The notes under the pieces: model-generated
Told to the model about the DNA's origin: nothing
The model's database searches: none
Seen by the model: only the letters and a program-made list of their open reading frames with translations
Made by a program: the position numbers and the translations under genes
Shown here: piece after piece, positions 24,470 through 35,300 of the stretch
Position numbering within the stretch: the first letter of the stretch is position 1
Layout of the letters: each line of letters opens with the position of its first letter
Assembly (NCBI RefSeq): GCF_031877795.1
Contig: NC_133932.1
Location: forward strand, 76,559,937 to 76,623,936
Origin: Strix aluco
Taxonomy: Eukaryota; Chordata; Aves; Strigiformes; Strigidae
Length of the DNA: 64,000 bases
Reading direction: 5' to 3'

Positions 24470-25628
24470 TTGTGTTATTGAGGGCTAGGTGCTGGCAGAA
24501 CAGCATAAAGGGTGCTGTGTTGCACTGTCGCTACCACCAAGAAGATGGGTGACACACTCATTTCCTTCTCCTCCCACCAATAAACCCACCTTTATCCATC
24601 CCAGCATTCTTAAGGGCCATATATGACCTCTTTTCCTTTGCTCTTCCTGCAGCTCCATCCACACATCACCTTGAATGGAGAAGTTATATAGCATAGATAG
24701 AATTTCATGCTAGATCAGAAGATGGTATGATACCATGTATGCGACGACGTATGCACCTCAGGGAAGTCATTTTGTGTTCTTTCTATCTAATCTTTCTAAG
24801 CCTTTATACTGCTGTCATTACTATGACTCCTAAGCGTTTCATTATCATAGGTAATAATCCACAAACATTGCAACACAATATTCTGTCAGATTCCATTGTC
24901 ATTGATTCTGATTTTGCTGACTCAAATGATAGAAGTTTACCTGGAAGTGTCTTTAAATATGCATGATCTGAGATCTGAAGAAGTTCAGTTTCCCATGCCC
25001 TATATGGCAACATTTTGATGCTAAATTTCTTTATTTATTTAATTCTTCTTTCTTCATTGTGCTAGTCACAACTGACACTTTTCACAGGATACCCATATTC
25101 TAATTTAGTCTCTTTCAGGCGTGTATTTACCAGAAGAAGCAAGACCTGAAACTCTTTGCCCTTTTAACAATACCATCTGGCTCTGCTACATGCATGCCCT
25201 GACATATGACAGCAAAAGTCTTCAGTAACACACCGGCTTCCCTCTCCCTCTCTCTTTCTCTTTATAATTGTGTCCAACACATTTCCTCTCCCAAAGCAGG
25301 GAAAAGATGCTTCTTTTAGTGTGGTGTATGAGCCCTGCACAAGAGCATAGAAGGTTCAGCTATCAGGCTTTGGGGAAAGCTCCTTGTAGGGTGGCACAGA
25401 CAGCAGGCAAAAACAGGCGACTAGCACTTAACACTCGCACACTGAGCTAAGGCAAAAAGAATGTGAACAGGTTCATTTCCATCCAATTATATTTTATGTT
25501 TGCAGACCTGTCCATTAGAGATTTTGTTTTTGTCTTTCACACTAATTGGCCAAAATAACATAAATCAGATCTGATCAAAAACATTCAGCGTGTACTAAAC
25601 GAGGGAAAGTTGAGAGGAGAAGGTCAAT
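24470..25628. other. Intergenic, no gene seen
   Basis: Non-coding. A pyrimidine-rich CT tract lies at 25237-25263. Nothing else was recognised. Confidence 0.6.
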
Positions 25629-25866
25629 CATGTAAAGGTGTGATATGGTCAGTGTGAGCCAAGTTGCTAACGGGTTAGCCCTTTAAATGGCCAAGTTAAA
25701 TAAGATACAATTGGTGTTAAGTTAGCTTCCAAGAGCTCCCAAGTGTAGGCTTATGAATGCCTGGAGGGACATGTTTGCTTCAATTGTGCCGTATTTAACT
25801 TGGCAATTTAAATGGCAAAAGTCCTTTCTAACTTGGCTCTTGATATATATATCACACCTTTATATG
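25629..25866. repeat. Long inverted repeat, about 238 bp; MITE-like
   Basis: The left arm (25629-25713) and right arm (25781-25866) are reverse complements at roughly three quarters of positions. Shared blocks in order are TAAAGGTGTGATAT, GAGCCAAGTT, TTTAAAT, GCCAAGTTAAATA and ACAATTG. The spacer is about 67 bp. No open frame crosses it. Two long, decayed arms around a short loop fit a non-autonomous DNA transposon (MITE). No target-site duplication is evident and the family is unknown. An inverted duplication is the alternative. Confidence 0.7.
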
Positions 25867-28800
25867 GTTTAACATCTTTTCTAAAGAGGATTTTTTTCTT
25901 CATGTTAATTAGATATTGCCATATGTGTGTACATAATATTCAGATATATAGACACACACATACATAAAATATATGCATCTATTAGATGTCACTGAAAATT
26001 CACATGGGGTAGGTAAAACTTTCCTACTTCTGGCATGTAACCTATACTCATATTTTTAGTCCTTAGGGAACAGGTTTTCTTAAAGCAAGATCCTAATGTC
26101 CCAGGTAGTCCAGGGAAAGAGGGAAGTGCAATGAAGGCTTCTAGAAAGACATCCTGTTTGACTTGCTACTTTTGTTATCTGGTAATTCGTTTGGGTTTTG
26201 CCACTTAAGGATTGAATGAATCAACAAATAAAGAGAACCAGTGATACTCCTTTTCCTGATATCTCAATTACAGGTTGATGGGAGTGTGCTAAAGACTGGT
26301 TGAGGTCAGACTGTAGGGCTAAGGTGGGTATTGTACTGTTCTCCACCATAAGAACTAAACCCAAATGATTGAGAGCTAAAAAAAGAGTGGTGGGATTAAA
26401 TCCTTCTTAGTAAATCCATCTCTAGCACTGGCATGACTGAGACCAGAAGTTCTCTCTTTCTTAGTTTATCTCTTAATTTTTGCTGTGATATGCAATGAAA
26501 CTCCACTACTATTTGCTATTTTGTAACCCAGATGTTCTTCTCTAGGATAGCAGTAAGAAAATAATTGGACCTGAGCTGATCTGTATTGAGTATTTCTAGA
26601 ATGTCAGCCTCATTTACCCTCAAATTTTAAACTGTACATCCTTAATCATGAGAGCTGAAATTAAAGCACTTCAACCCTCTGATTTCTAAAGGACCACTTT
26701 TCTCTCCTAACAGGCATCCTTTTTAGATAATACAAAGAAAAATAAATATTTTTTTTGTTTGTTTGCATTGATTTAAATGAAGGAGATACAGGAAAGCAGA
26801 AATGGATTAAAGGGCTGAGAAGATATGTGTTTTCTGGGAGAAACAAGAAATTGTTTGGGCACCTCTAGTGTGGAAAGTATTCATTCCCAGGATGGACTAT
26901 TCCTTTCTTATAAATCGGATTAGAAAGTTAAATTTCACTTCCGCACCTTCTCCTAACAAAAACATTGAAGTTAGAAGGCAAATTACACATTGATGACACT
27001 GCTGCTGCCTGTAAAAGAAAATGCTTTGAAATGAGCTGCCTCCCAACTTTCTCCCTCTTTAATCACTTTTATTTAAACATTGCATTCTTCAAAATAAGCT
27101 ATGAAATCATCATCTCAAAATGGGTTTTCTCCACTCCACAATATCAGTGACATGTTTTAGGGTTGGGGTAGTATTCTTCTGCCTGTTTGACAGGCATGTC
27201 ATGTTTGGGTGATATCAGTACCTACAAACAGTAGACTGGGCAGTCTGAACTTCTAGTACTGTTGAAGACATCAAAAGAAAGTAAGAGAGTGAATCTACTA
27301 AGACAAAGTGCAGGATTTCATTACCTTTCATCATGTTTTATTGCATTGTCCATATCATCACTTCAATCCTTACTATCAGTAGCATGTCCAATTACAGGAA
27401 GCTTCAGATATCAATTATTTGTTTAGGTGGGCTGTTGTCTAATGCACAGTATTTCAAGTAGAAATGTATATTTCAAAGAAGAACACATATCTCTAGTTGA
27501 TGCATGTACAGCCACCACCATCTCAAAGCCATTACTTCTTTGCAAAAAGGCTGATGTGGCAAAGTGGTCTGCCTGGATATTTTATGCAAAGACAAATAAC
27601 CATCAGGAAAATGGTTTGAAGGACAGTTTAGGAGCTGGGTTCAATTTAGTGCTTACTCAACGTTTCTTAGAACAACATGGCAAATCATTTAGGACTACAC
27701 CCACAAACGATGCCTGGCTCAGGAAGATGAACATGCCAAGGTCACTGCCTGAACTCGAGAGGAAGGCAGCAGAGAAAGGGATTCACAGCAACAGCTTCTG
27801 GAGGAGGAAGTGGCAGATTAACATAAGCTAACAAGCTGCAAAGCAGTGGAGAAAGGAGTACACCCGAAAATGTTGGAATGTGGAAATAAGACTCCCAGAC
27901 AAAAATACCAGCCTACATTTACAGTTCAAAGTTATGTAATTGGCTCTTAATGTACTCTACTTTTAAAATATAGCTGAAAGAGAAGGAGACAGTAATAGTA
28001 CTGCCATTCATTTTTTGCAGAATAGCTGAAATAGTTGTTTCCTTTAGTATTTCCTTCAGTTGTCCATGAAGTCAGTGAAGGAAGAAAGGTCACTGGAGGA
28101 AAAGAAATAATAAGCATTACAAATAGGCTTAGTGCTTTTTTTTTTCTGCAGCTCAAAACCATAATGATGACTTATAAAGATTCTGCCTTTGTTTTCTAAG
28201 GTTTTATATGTAACAGTATGTGGCTGGTGAGGATCTCTATGTGTTGTATTTATGAATCACTTTCATACTAATTCTTTTTCTGACTTAAGATACTGAATGT
28301 TACCATTTAAGATACCATTAAGGCTCTAATTGACTTCAGTGTGGAAAGCCAGTAGCATAAGCTTCCTTGAAAACAGTTGGGGAAATTTTACTATATCATA
28401 TTAACTTAAAACTGAGGAAATTTTTCTATGCATCCTTCATTTTTTAAAATCTTACTCTATAATCTTTAGAAAACCAGAATTCACCGCTGAAAATAATTAG
28501 GTATAGAAAGTATTATTTACACTGCTCAAGATCTTTTAATGAATGTCCCTCATTCATTAAGAAGCTCCGAAATTAGTAATCCACAGTTTGGAACACAAGT
28601 AAGTAGTAAAGAAATGACAGATCCAAAAGTAAAAAAAAAAAACTCCATGAAGTTTCTTAGGTTCATGAGTCCAACATTGATTGTTTGAAACTCTCTGAAA
28701 GTTTTTCTTTCAGACTAAATTGTGCTCTTACACAATTCATCAAAAATGGAAACTTTATATAGGCAAGCTAAGTTATCTGGAGCTATCCAGAGAAAAATCT

Positions 28801-31789
28801 GGTTCTCCTATATGATTTTGCTCTGGCTAGCAGAAGGGGTCATGAACCTGGATGGTGCTCTGATCTGTTCAATTGTGTAAGAGAGGTGAAATAGAGATGG
28901 TTCTTCCTTTTTGACAGTCAGTTTTCATGAATGGGTAGCCAGGCAATACAGATGTGTAACTCGCCTGAGGCACAGTATTCTCCATAATAGTGATTGGACA
29001 TTTTTTTTCTCTTACAGCAACTACACTATAGTGTTAGCCTAAGGAACTGCTCAGAACTGGTGTCTCGTAACATCCCTATATATCTTCAAGATATGGAAGA
29101 TGTGTTAAAGCAGAGAGCAGTGCCCTTGCATGTGTCAAATTCAAACACTGAAGATACTTCACATCAAGTGGTAACAGTCATGAAGCATGGAGAGAGCCAT
29201 CTGTTTCCCATATTTGAAAGAGGTATTGAAAAGGAAGTATTTTTTTCCATTTAGCTAAGAACATGATTTTCATTAAACCAGAGTGTATGCCCAAAACAAA
29301 TGAAAACAAGACCCACTGTCCTGAGGATGATGGTCACTTGAACTCAAATATTCCTCTAATATGACTGGAGGCAAAACAATATAAGTAGGTGAAACAAAAC
29401 ATCTGAGTGCTATAGTTTTATATCAGAAAATTAGGTGTGGGCCCTCTCATTAATCCTTAGATCCCCACCATCCGGTGTTTGTGGGAAACGCGCAGCTTGG
29501 AGCACTGCCACGGTCCTGTGGTGACAGTGAGAGACTGCTGATGCTAGGCCGCAAAGGAGTGCTAGAAATAACACCTGCTCTCCTTCAGATGGAGATAACT
29601 CTGTGAGAAAACTGTGACAGCTGTTAGAGATATGGGACATGGCTCTGATGGATAAGAGCATTCAGAGGGCAAATTTTGCTCTAGCAGCTCTGAGAACACT
29701 TGATAACTTCCATAGCACAGTATGGCAGGAGATCAAAGGCAAGTATATTCTGGAAATCCCTTTCTGTCAACAACACACTTGGTTTCAGCTTTCTGTGAAG
29801 AAATTAAAAATAAAACAGAACCTAAATTATCTGTTCCCATTGCTTGGCAAGATCTTCATGGGAGATTCCCACAGATCTGAAGTGAATGTTTGCTATACAC
29901 CATTCTGCCTTCCTAACAGAAAGGCACCGAGTCAGCACTGGTGGGTTTCTTGTTACTGTAGAAATACTTTATTTTAAAGTATATTACAATAAAATACTCA
30001 CAAAGGAAGTTAAAGGAAAAAACATAAGCAGATCTTTCGGGGCACTAATTCCACAATCAGAGATACTTGTATATACTTAAAAAACAGGTCTTACGCAGCT
30101 TCCAGATGGAAAATAGGTACTGCTTTCATGAGCTTTGCAGCCTTTTCACTTATCCAGGACAAAGTCAACATGCTATTAGTATCTATATGTTTTTGTACAG
30201 TTACTTTTCCCAAAGTGTTATACAGAGAGAAAAGTTTGTTGTCTTTAGCAAACCCTGAAGACCTTTCTGTCTTTAAACTACGCAGTGGATGAGGCAGTAC
30301 TTCTATGCAACATTGTCTCAATTTCTGAGAGAAACAATATTTTTCAAAGTTTCATACTCTAGTAATGATGTAAAAGTAACAGCTAATAGTACCTTTGCAA
30401 TTTCCTAAGTAATGACAGATCATGCCTTAATGCGAATCTCTGTAGGCTAATCTTAGAGTATACTCCTAACATCAGCCAGGCAAATTTTCCTTTTCTTTTC
30501 CCCCCTTGTAGGGAACAAATATCTAATCTGATAACCTCTAAGATAAAGGACATCAGAAAGCATGTTAAACATTAAGCAGCTGACGGCATTTGAAAATCAT
30601 CGTCACTAGTAAGAGCTGTAAAAAGATTCCATAAAACTACATTTAAAATTAAACTAGAGCTGGAGTCAGGTGAAAAATAGAAGGATCCTGTAATTATTGC
30701 TAATTAAAACAAGATCTGATTTCAAAAGAAAAATGTATTTAACATTAAGGCCCTACATTTCCACACTAATTTCATACCTAATAGTCCAATGTCATGCAGC
30801 TTGGAGAACTGTTTTTACCTGTAACTTCCCATGTGCTTGTGAAACATAGATATCCCACTGCATGCTATAACATCACTACCCTAATGAGCTGCAACACAAC
30901 CACTTGCATTATTTCAGACATGCTGAACTGAAAAATCATATAAAGATGATGATGTTAATGTCTTAAGACCACACAGAGCCCATCCGATACCCAGGACTAA
31001 GCTCAAGCAGCAGTGAATGCAAGAAGCAAAGCCTGGGTAGGACCAGCCTTGAGGCATAGGGACATGAGTCACTCATTGTACACCACATGGCATGGAACCT
31101 GGATCACCCTACAGGGCTGGTGCAGATGTAACTACAAAGCACAATGCTGGCCCTCTATGTATCTCTGTAAATATAATGCTTGGAATTTATTACCCAATAA
31201 ACTCTGACCAAAAGGTTGCTATTTGAAGGACAGCTTTGCAGAAAGAATACTTGCATCTGATACAGAAGTTGAAACTTTTATTTACAAGAGTTTAATCTTG
31301 TTGATATTACAGGATTTTATGAAGTAATGTTTTCATTTAATGTTCTCAGCATTGCTTCTAGCATAAAAATAACCAGCTTTACAGAATTCCTCCACAGCTT
31401 GTATGAACTTCCACCCCTGTTTTGTTTGAAACTGTACTAGTTAGTTCATTGCACTGATGGTCATTGCTCCCAGTTTATGCCTCTTATGTTGAAGACAGAA
31501 TTAAGGCAAGCAGGCTGCAGAGACCCTGCTGTGGTAGTTGTTCACCACCTAAAGAGTTTTCTGTGCTGAGAGAATCCCAGATATCTTTAGGTGTGATTCA
31601 CTATATCCTATAGCAAATCAGCTATGTGGTTGGGTTTTGTCTTGGTGTTTCTTCTCTGTGAATAGTGCATGGGACAAAAAAGATTCAGGGTCTGGTCATT
31701 ATGTAGAAAATCTGGATAGAAGATCCTCAGGGAAAAAAAGAAAAAAATAAAAGGCATCAAGAAAGGTTTCTGTAAACAGAGAAGTAACA
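25867..31789. other. Intergenic, no gene seen
   Basis: About 5.9 kb of non-coding DNA. It begins with TA/CA-rich low-complexity sequence (about 25.92-25.98 kb). An open frame of 134 codons at 27427-27831 has no recognised domain and no convincing splice context. A slightly CpG-richer patch lies at 29.44-29.56 kb. Confidence 0.55.
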
Positions 31790-32447
31790 AGAGGAAGGCT
31801 AAAGAGACTGACAGGTAAGAGAGAAAAGCCTGAGGTCCTCAATTCCTTTACTGCTTCAGTTTTCACTGATAAGGATCCAGGAACTACAGTCCACTCAGCC
31901 TTACCTCAGCCCCTGGGAAGATGATGGGCCAAATCCTCTTAGAAACCTTTTCCAGTCATATGAAGGATAGGTGATTGCAAACAGCTAACATGAATTTACC
32001 AAGGGCAGATTACACCTGGTCAACCTGATTGATTGTTTTCTGTGATGGTGCTGTGGATAAGGGAGAGGGCAAGTGATGTCACATACCTTGACTTTAGCAA
32101 GGCCTTTGACACAGTCTTCACGCTCTCTGTATCACCAAATTGGTAAGATATGGGCCGGGTGAGTGAACAATAATGCAGGTGGGAAATTGTCTGGACTGCT
32201 GGGCTCAAAGAGTTGCAATCAGTGGTGCAAAGTCCAGCTGGCAGCCAGTTAATAGTAACATCCCTCAGGAATGAAAACCAGGACCAACACTGTTTAGTGC
32301 CTTCTTTAACAATGTGGATAACGGTGTATTCTCTCTAAGTTCGCAGATGACAACAAATTGGAGGAGCAGTCAATATATTGGTATACAGAGGGACCTAGAC
32401 AAGCTGGAGAAACAGGCTGACAGGAATCTTATGAAGTTTAGCAAAAC
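31790..32447 (+). mobile_element. CR1 LINE (outer copy), upstream part, reverse transcriptase region
   Basis: Degenerate CR1 ORF2 with many frame breaks. Landmarks in order are GAGGTCCTCAATTCC then TTCACTGATAAGGA, GGAACTACAGTCCACTCAGC, and CTTGACTTTAGCAAGGCCTT with TGACAC (the DF-KAFDTV motif). They are followed by AACATCCCTCAGGAATG, then TTCGCAGATGAC (the FADD catalytic box) and AGAGGGACCTAGACAAGCTG. It stops at ATGAAGTTTAGCAAAA, and the expected next bases resume at about 33231. The outer element is therefore interrupted by a second CR1. Confidence 0.88.
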
Positions 32448-33230
32448 TTTTAATGTTTTTATAAATGATCTGGATGCAACTCAAATGTACATTAAGTTTG
32501 CTGATGATACTAAATAAGGAGGAGCTGTGGACTCCCACAAGGGTAGAGAAGCCTTACAGAGATATCTGGATAGGCTAGAGAGCTGGGGAATGGCAGGTTG
32601 AATATGAGTCAACAGTGTGCCCTGGCAGCCAAAAGGGTCGACCATGTCCTGGGGTGCATCAAACACAGCTTCTCTGGCCAGTCAAGGGAGGTGATTGTCC
32701 CACTGGTGCGGCCCCACCTGTACTGTGTGCAGTTTTGGGTGCCCCAATACAAGAATGACATCAAAATATTAGAGTGTGTCCAGAGGAGGGCAACTAAGAG
32801 GGTGAAAGGCCTTGAGGGCAGGACTTAGGAGGAGCGGCTGAGGCCACTTGGTTAGTTCAGCTTGGCAAAGAGAAGGCTGAGGAATGACCTCATTGCAGTC
32901 CACAATTCCCTCAAGGTGGGCAGCAGAAGGGGAGGTGCTGATCTCCTCTCTGTGGCGACCAGCAACAGGACACGAGGAAATGGTATGAAGCTGCGTCAGA
33001 GGAAGTTCAGACTGGACATGAGGAAAACGCTCTTCACTGAGAGGGTGGTCAGTCACTGGAACAGGGTCCCCAGGGAAGTGGTCACAGCACCAAGCCTGTC
33101 AGATTTCAGGAAGCATCTGGATGACACTCTTAGTCATATGGTTTAATGTTAGATAGCTCTGTTAAGAGCAGGGAGTTGGACTCGATGATCCTTATGGGTC
33201 CCGTTCAACTTGAGATATTCTATGATTCCA
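32448..33230 (+). mobile_element. CR1 LINE (inner copy), inserted into the outer CR1
   Basis: It begins at TTTTAATGTTTTTATAAATG, a second copy of the RT region with its own GATGATACTAAA (ADDTK box). It continues through SHWNRVPREVVTAPS-type C-terminal coding (frame 32862-33146) to a 3' UTR ATGATCCTTATGGGTCC and ends GATATTCTATGATTCCA. That 3' end marks a different CR1 subfamily from the 23.9-kb copy. Between GAATGGCAG and GTTGAATATGAG about 150 bp of the usual CR1 sequence is missing. It is 5'-truncated, with several stops. Confidence 0.9.
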
Positions 33231-33560
33231 AGAAAAGCAAATGTAAAGTCCTGCATCTCAGGTGGGAACAATCCCATGAGACAGTGCAGATTAGGGGGCA
33301 CCCATTTAGGAAGCAGCTCTGCAGAAAGGACCTTAGGGTCCTGGTAGACAACAAGTGGAACAGCCATCGGCAGCTGCAGCAAAGGCCATAGGTATCTTGA
33401 CTATAAAAGTGCAGACAACAGATCCAGAGAAGGACTTTTTGGTACTTGTGAAATCACAGTTGGATACTATATCCAGTCTGGGGAGTGCCCATTACAAGAA
33501 AGAGAAGGACATACTGGAGCAAGTCCAGCAGACTTATTGATTAGAGACAGATTACTATCT
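33231..33560 (+). mobile_element. CR1 LINE (outer copy), downstream part
   Basis: It resumes the outer element with GCAAATGTAAAGTCCTGCAT, which in intact CR1 follows directly after 'ATGAAGTTCAACAAG'. It continues AGCTCTGCAGAAAGGACCTT, GGTCCTGGTAGACAACAAG and GGAGCAAGTCCAGCAGACTT, then similarity fades near 33560 before any 3' UTR. The 3' end of the outer copy is lost or too decayed to see. Confidence 0.85.
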
Positions 33561-35103
33561 CAGCCTGAACAACTAAGCTGTTAGAGAGGAAGTCACATGA
33601 ATTCATCTACTGCAGGTACCTGAGTTGAGACTACTGTACTTAATTTGTCAGTGGAAAAGAATGGAGAGACAGCCTGAAGCATGATTCCAGTCAGAAATAT
33701 TTTTTCAGAATCTGAAATGCTTTTTGGGGTCTCATTCTCCCACTGCCTATACAAGACAACTGAGGGATTTCAGCACATAACATAGTGAAACTCTCCCTGA
33801 GCCTTAATTATTTTTTCTTAAGTTTCAAGAAAAAGTTCACAATTAAGTTGTATCACAACTTAGCAGATTTTGGGTTATTCAGGATTCTGTGCTTCTATTG
33901 TGACACCTGGATGAGATTTAGGAAATTTCACACTCCATCTTACTTGTCTGTGACAAGACAGTTTTTGGTAGGCAGCCTTCTGCTGCAGTACTGGTGTCAG
34001 ATTTCCGATGGAATTACCTGAGTGACTGAAGGTCTTATACAATTGAACTAGTGGTATTTGATATAAATAGAGAAGCCATGGCTTTGATTTACCCTCTGCT
34101 GTGAGGCTGAGCCACAGAAACCATGCAAGAGACAGCTGATGATGCTGTCAGGACAAGGAAGTTGTAACAGGAGACATTGTCATAGTGTAAATGTTTTATT
34201 TCATGTTACTACTTTATTTTGTATTAATATTTTAATGCATGGCATTCACTACAGAGTCCTTATTATGATCTTTTTTTGCGTACAATGGGATGTGGGGACA
34301 TACCCAAAATCCAATAAACTCATATGTTTGGTTCTGTGTTGGATAAATCAGAAATGGGGACTTTGAGAGACATGCAGCTAGAAGCTACTCTGTCACGTCT
34401 TTCTTATCGTGACATGTAGTCAGGCTTTGTTCACCCTGCACATTCAGTGAGCCCCTATTCCCTCAGTCTCCCAGTCTCTAAAACAGACACATAATGACAG
34501 TCAAGGTATTTTCTATCTGGTTAACTCGATAGCATGACAAACGTCAGGACTCAATGCAGAACTCCCAGCGGATACTGGTTGTCTCATATAGAGACTTGCA
34601 AGGGAATTTTGTCTCTCCATTCCTCACCTGTCAGAAATACTGGTCTCATTCTCCTCTGTGTTCAGTCAAATCCCAAGTTCAGCTACAACTGCGTGCAGTT
34701 GCGACTGCTGCAGTGTTATTGGTACAAAGCCTGGGGAATGGGAGGTGGAGAGCTTACATATCAATAATGACTCCAAAATGTCCATTTAAGTGTGGAGCTG
34801 GGAACATCTTAAAGAATACCTTTCAAGAAGCTGGACCTCTATCAGGTTCAAAACAGATATTCAAAGCTACGGCTGTTTAAATAACAAGTCACTTTTTAAG
34901 TTATATACATCTAATTTAACCTTTTTCTTTATTTGAAGACCCATGATCTATAGTTTAGCCTAAACAATATATGAAAAATAATATGATAAGCTAAAGTAGG
35001 TCTGTGTCCAAAGGCCTCTCAGCAGAGAAACCAAGAGCTCTGAGCTTTCTCAAAATCACCTGCAACTTATCAATTATACGAAAGACATCTTTTGCTCTTA
35101 ATC
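33561..35103. other. Intergenic, no gene seen
   Basis: Non-coding 1.5 kb between two CR1 loci. An open frame of 108 codons at 34554-34880 has no recognised domain. Confidence 0.55.
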
Positions 35104-35300
35104 TTCCAAGAGGAAAATTTTTCACAATGAGATCAGCCATTGGAATAATCTTTCCAGGAAAGTGGTGGATTCCCCCACACAGCACAACACAGCTGGACAG
35201 GGTGCTGGGCCATCTTGTCTAGACCGTGCTTTTGCAGAGAAAGGTTGGACCAGATGATTCTTGAGGTCCCTTCCAATGTGTTATTCTATGATTCTATGAA
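35104..35300 (+). mobile_element. CR1 LINE, short 3' fragment
   Basis: AAGAGGAAAATTTTTCACAA, CCATTGGAATAATC and AAGTGGTGGATTCCCCCACA give the end of ORF2. GGTTGGACCAGATGATTCTT and GAGGTCCCTTCCAATGTG then lead to the tail TTCTATGATTCTATGAA. It is the same subfamily as the copy at 54.3 kb. Heavily 5'-truncated. Confidence 0.93.

Noticed and set aside
30990..31210. LTR-like end with AATAAACTCTGAC near 31196
   Set aside because: Only a poly(A)-type hexamer supports it. No boundaries or companion motifs were seen.
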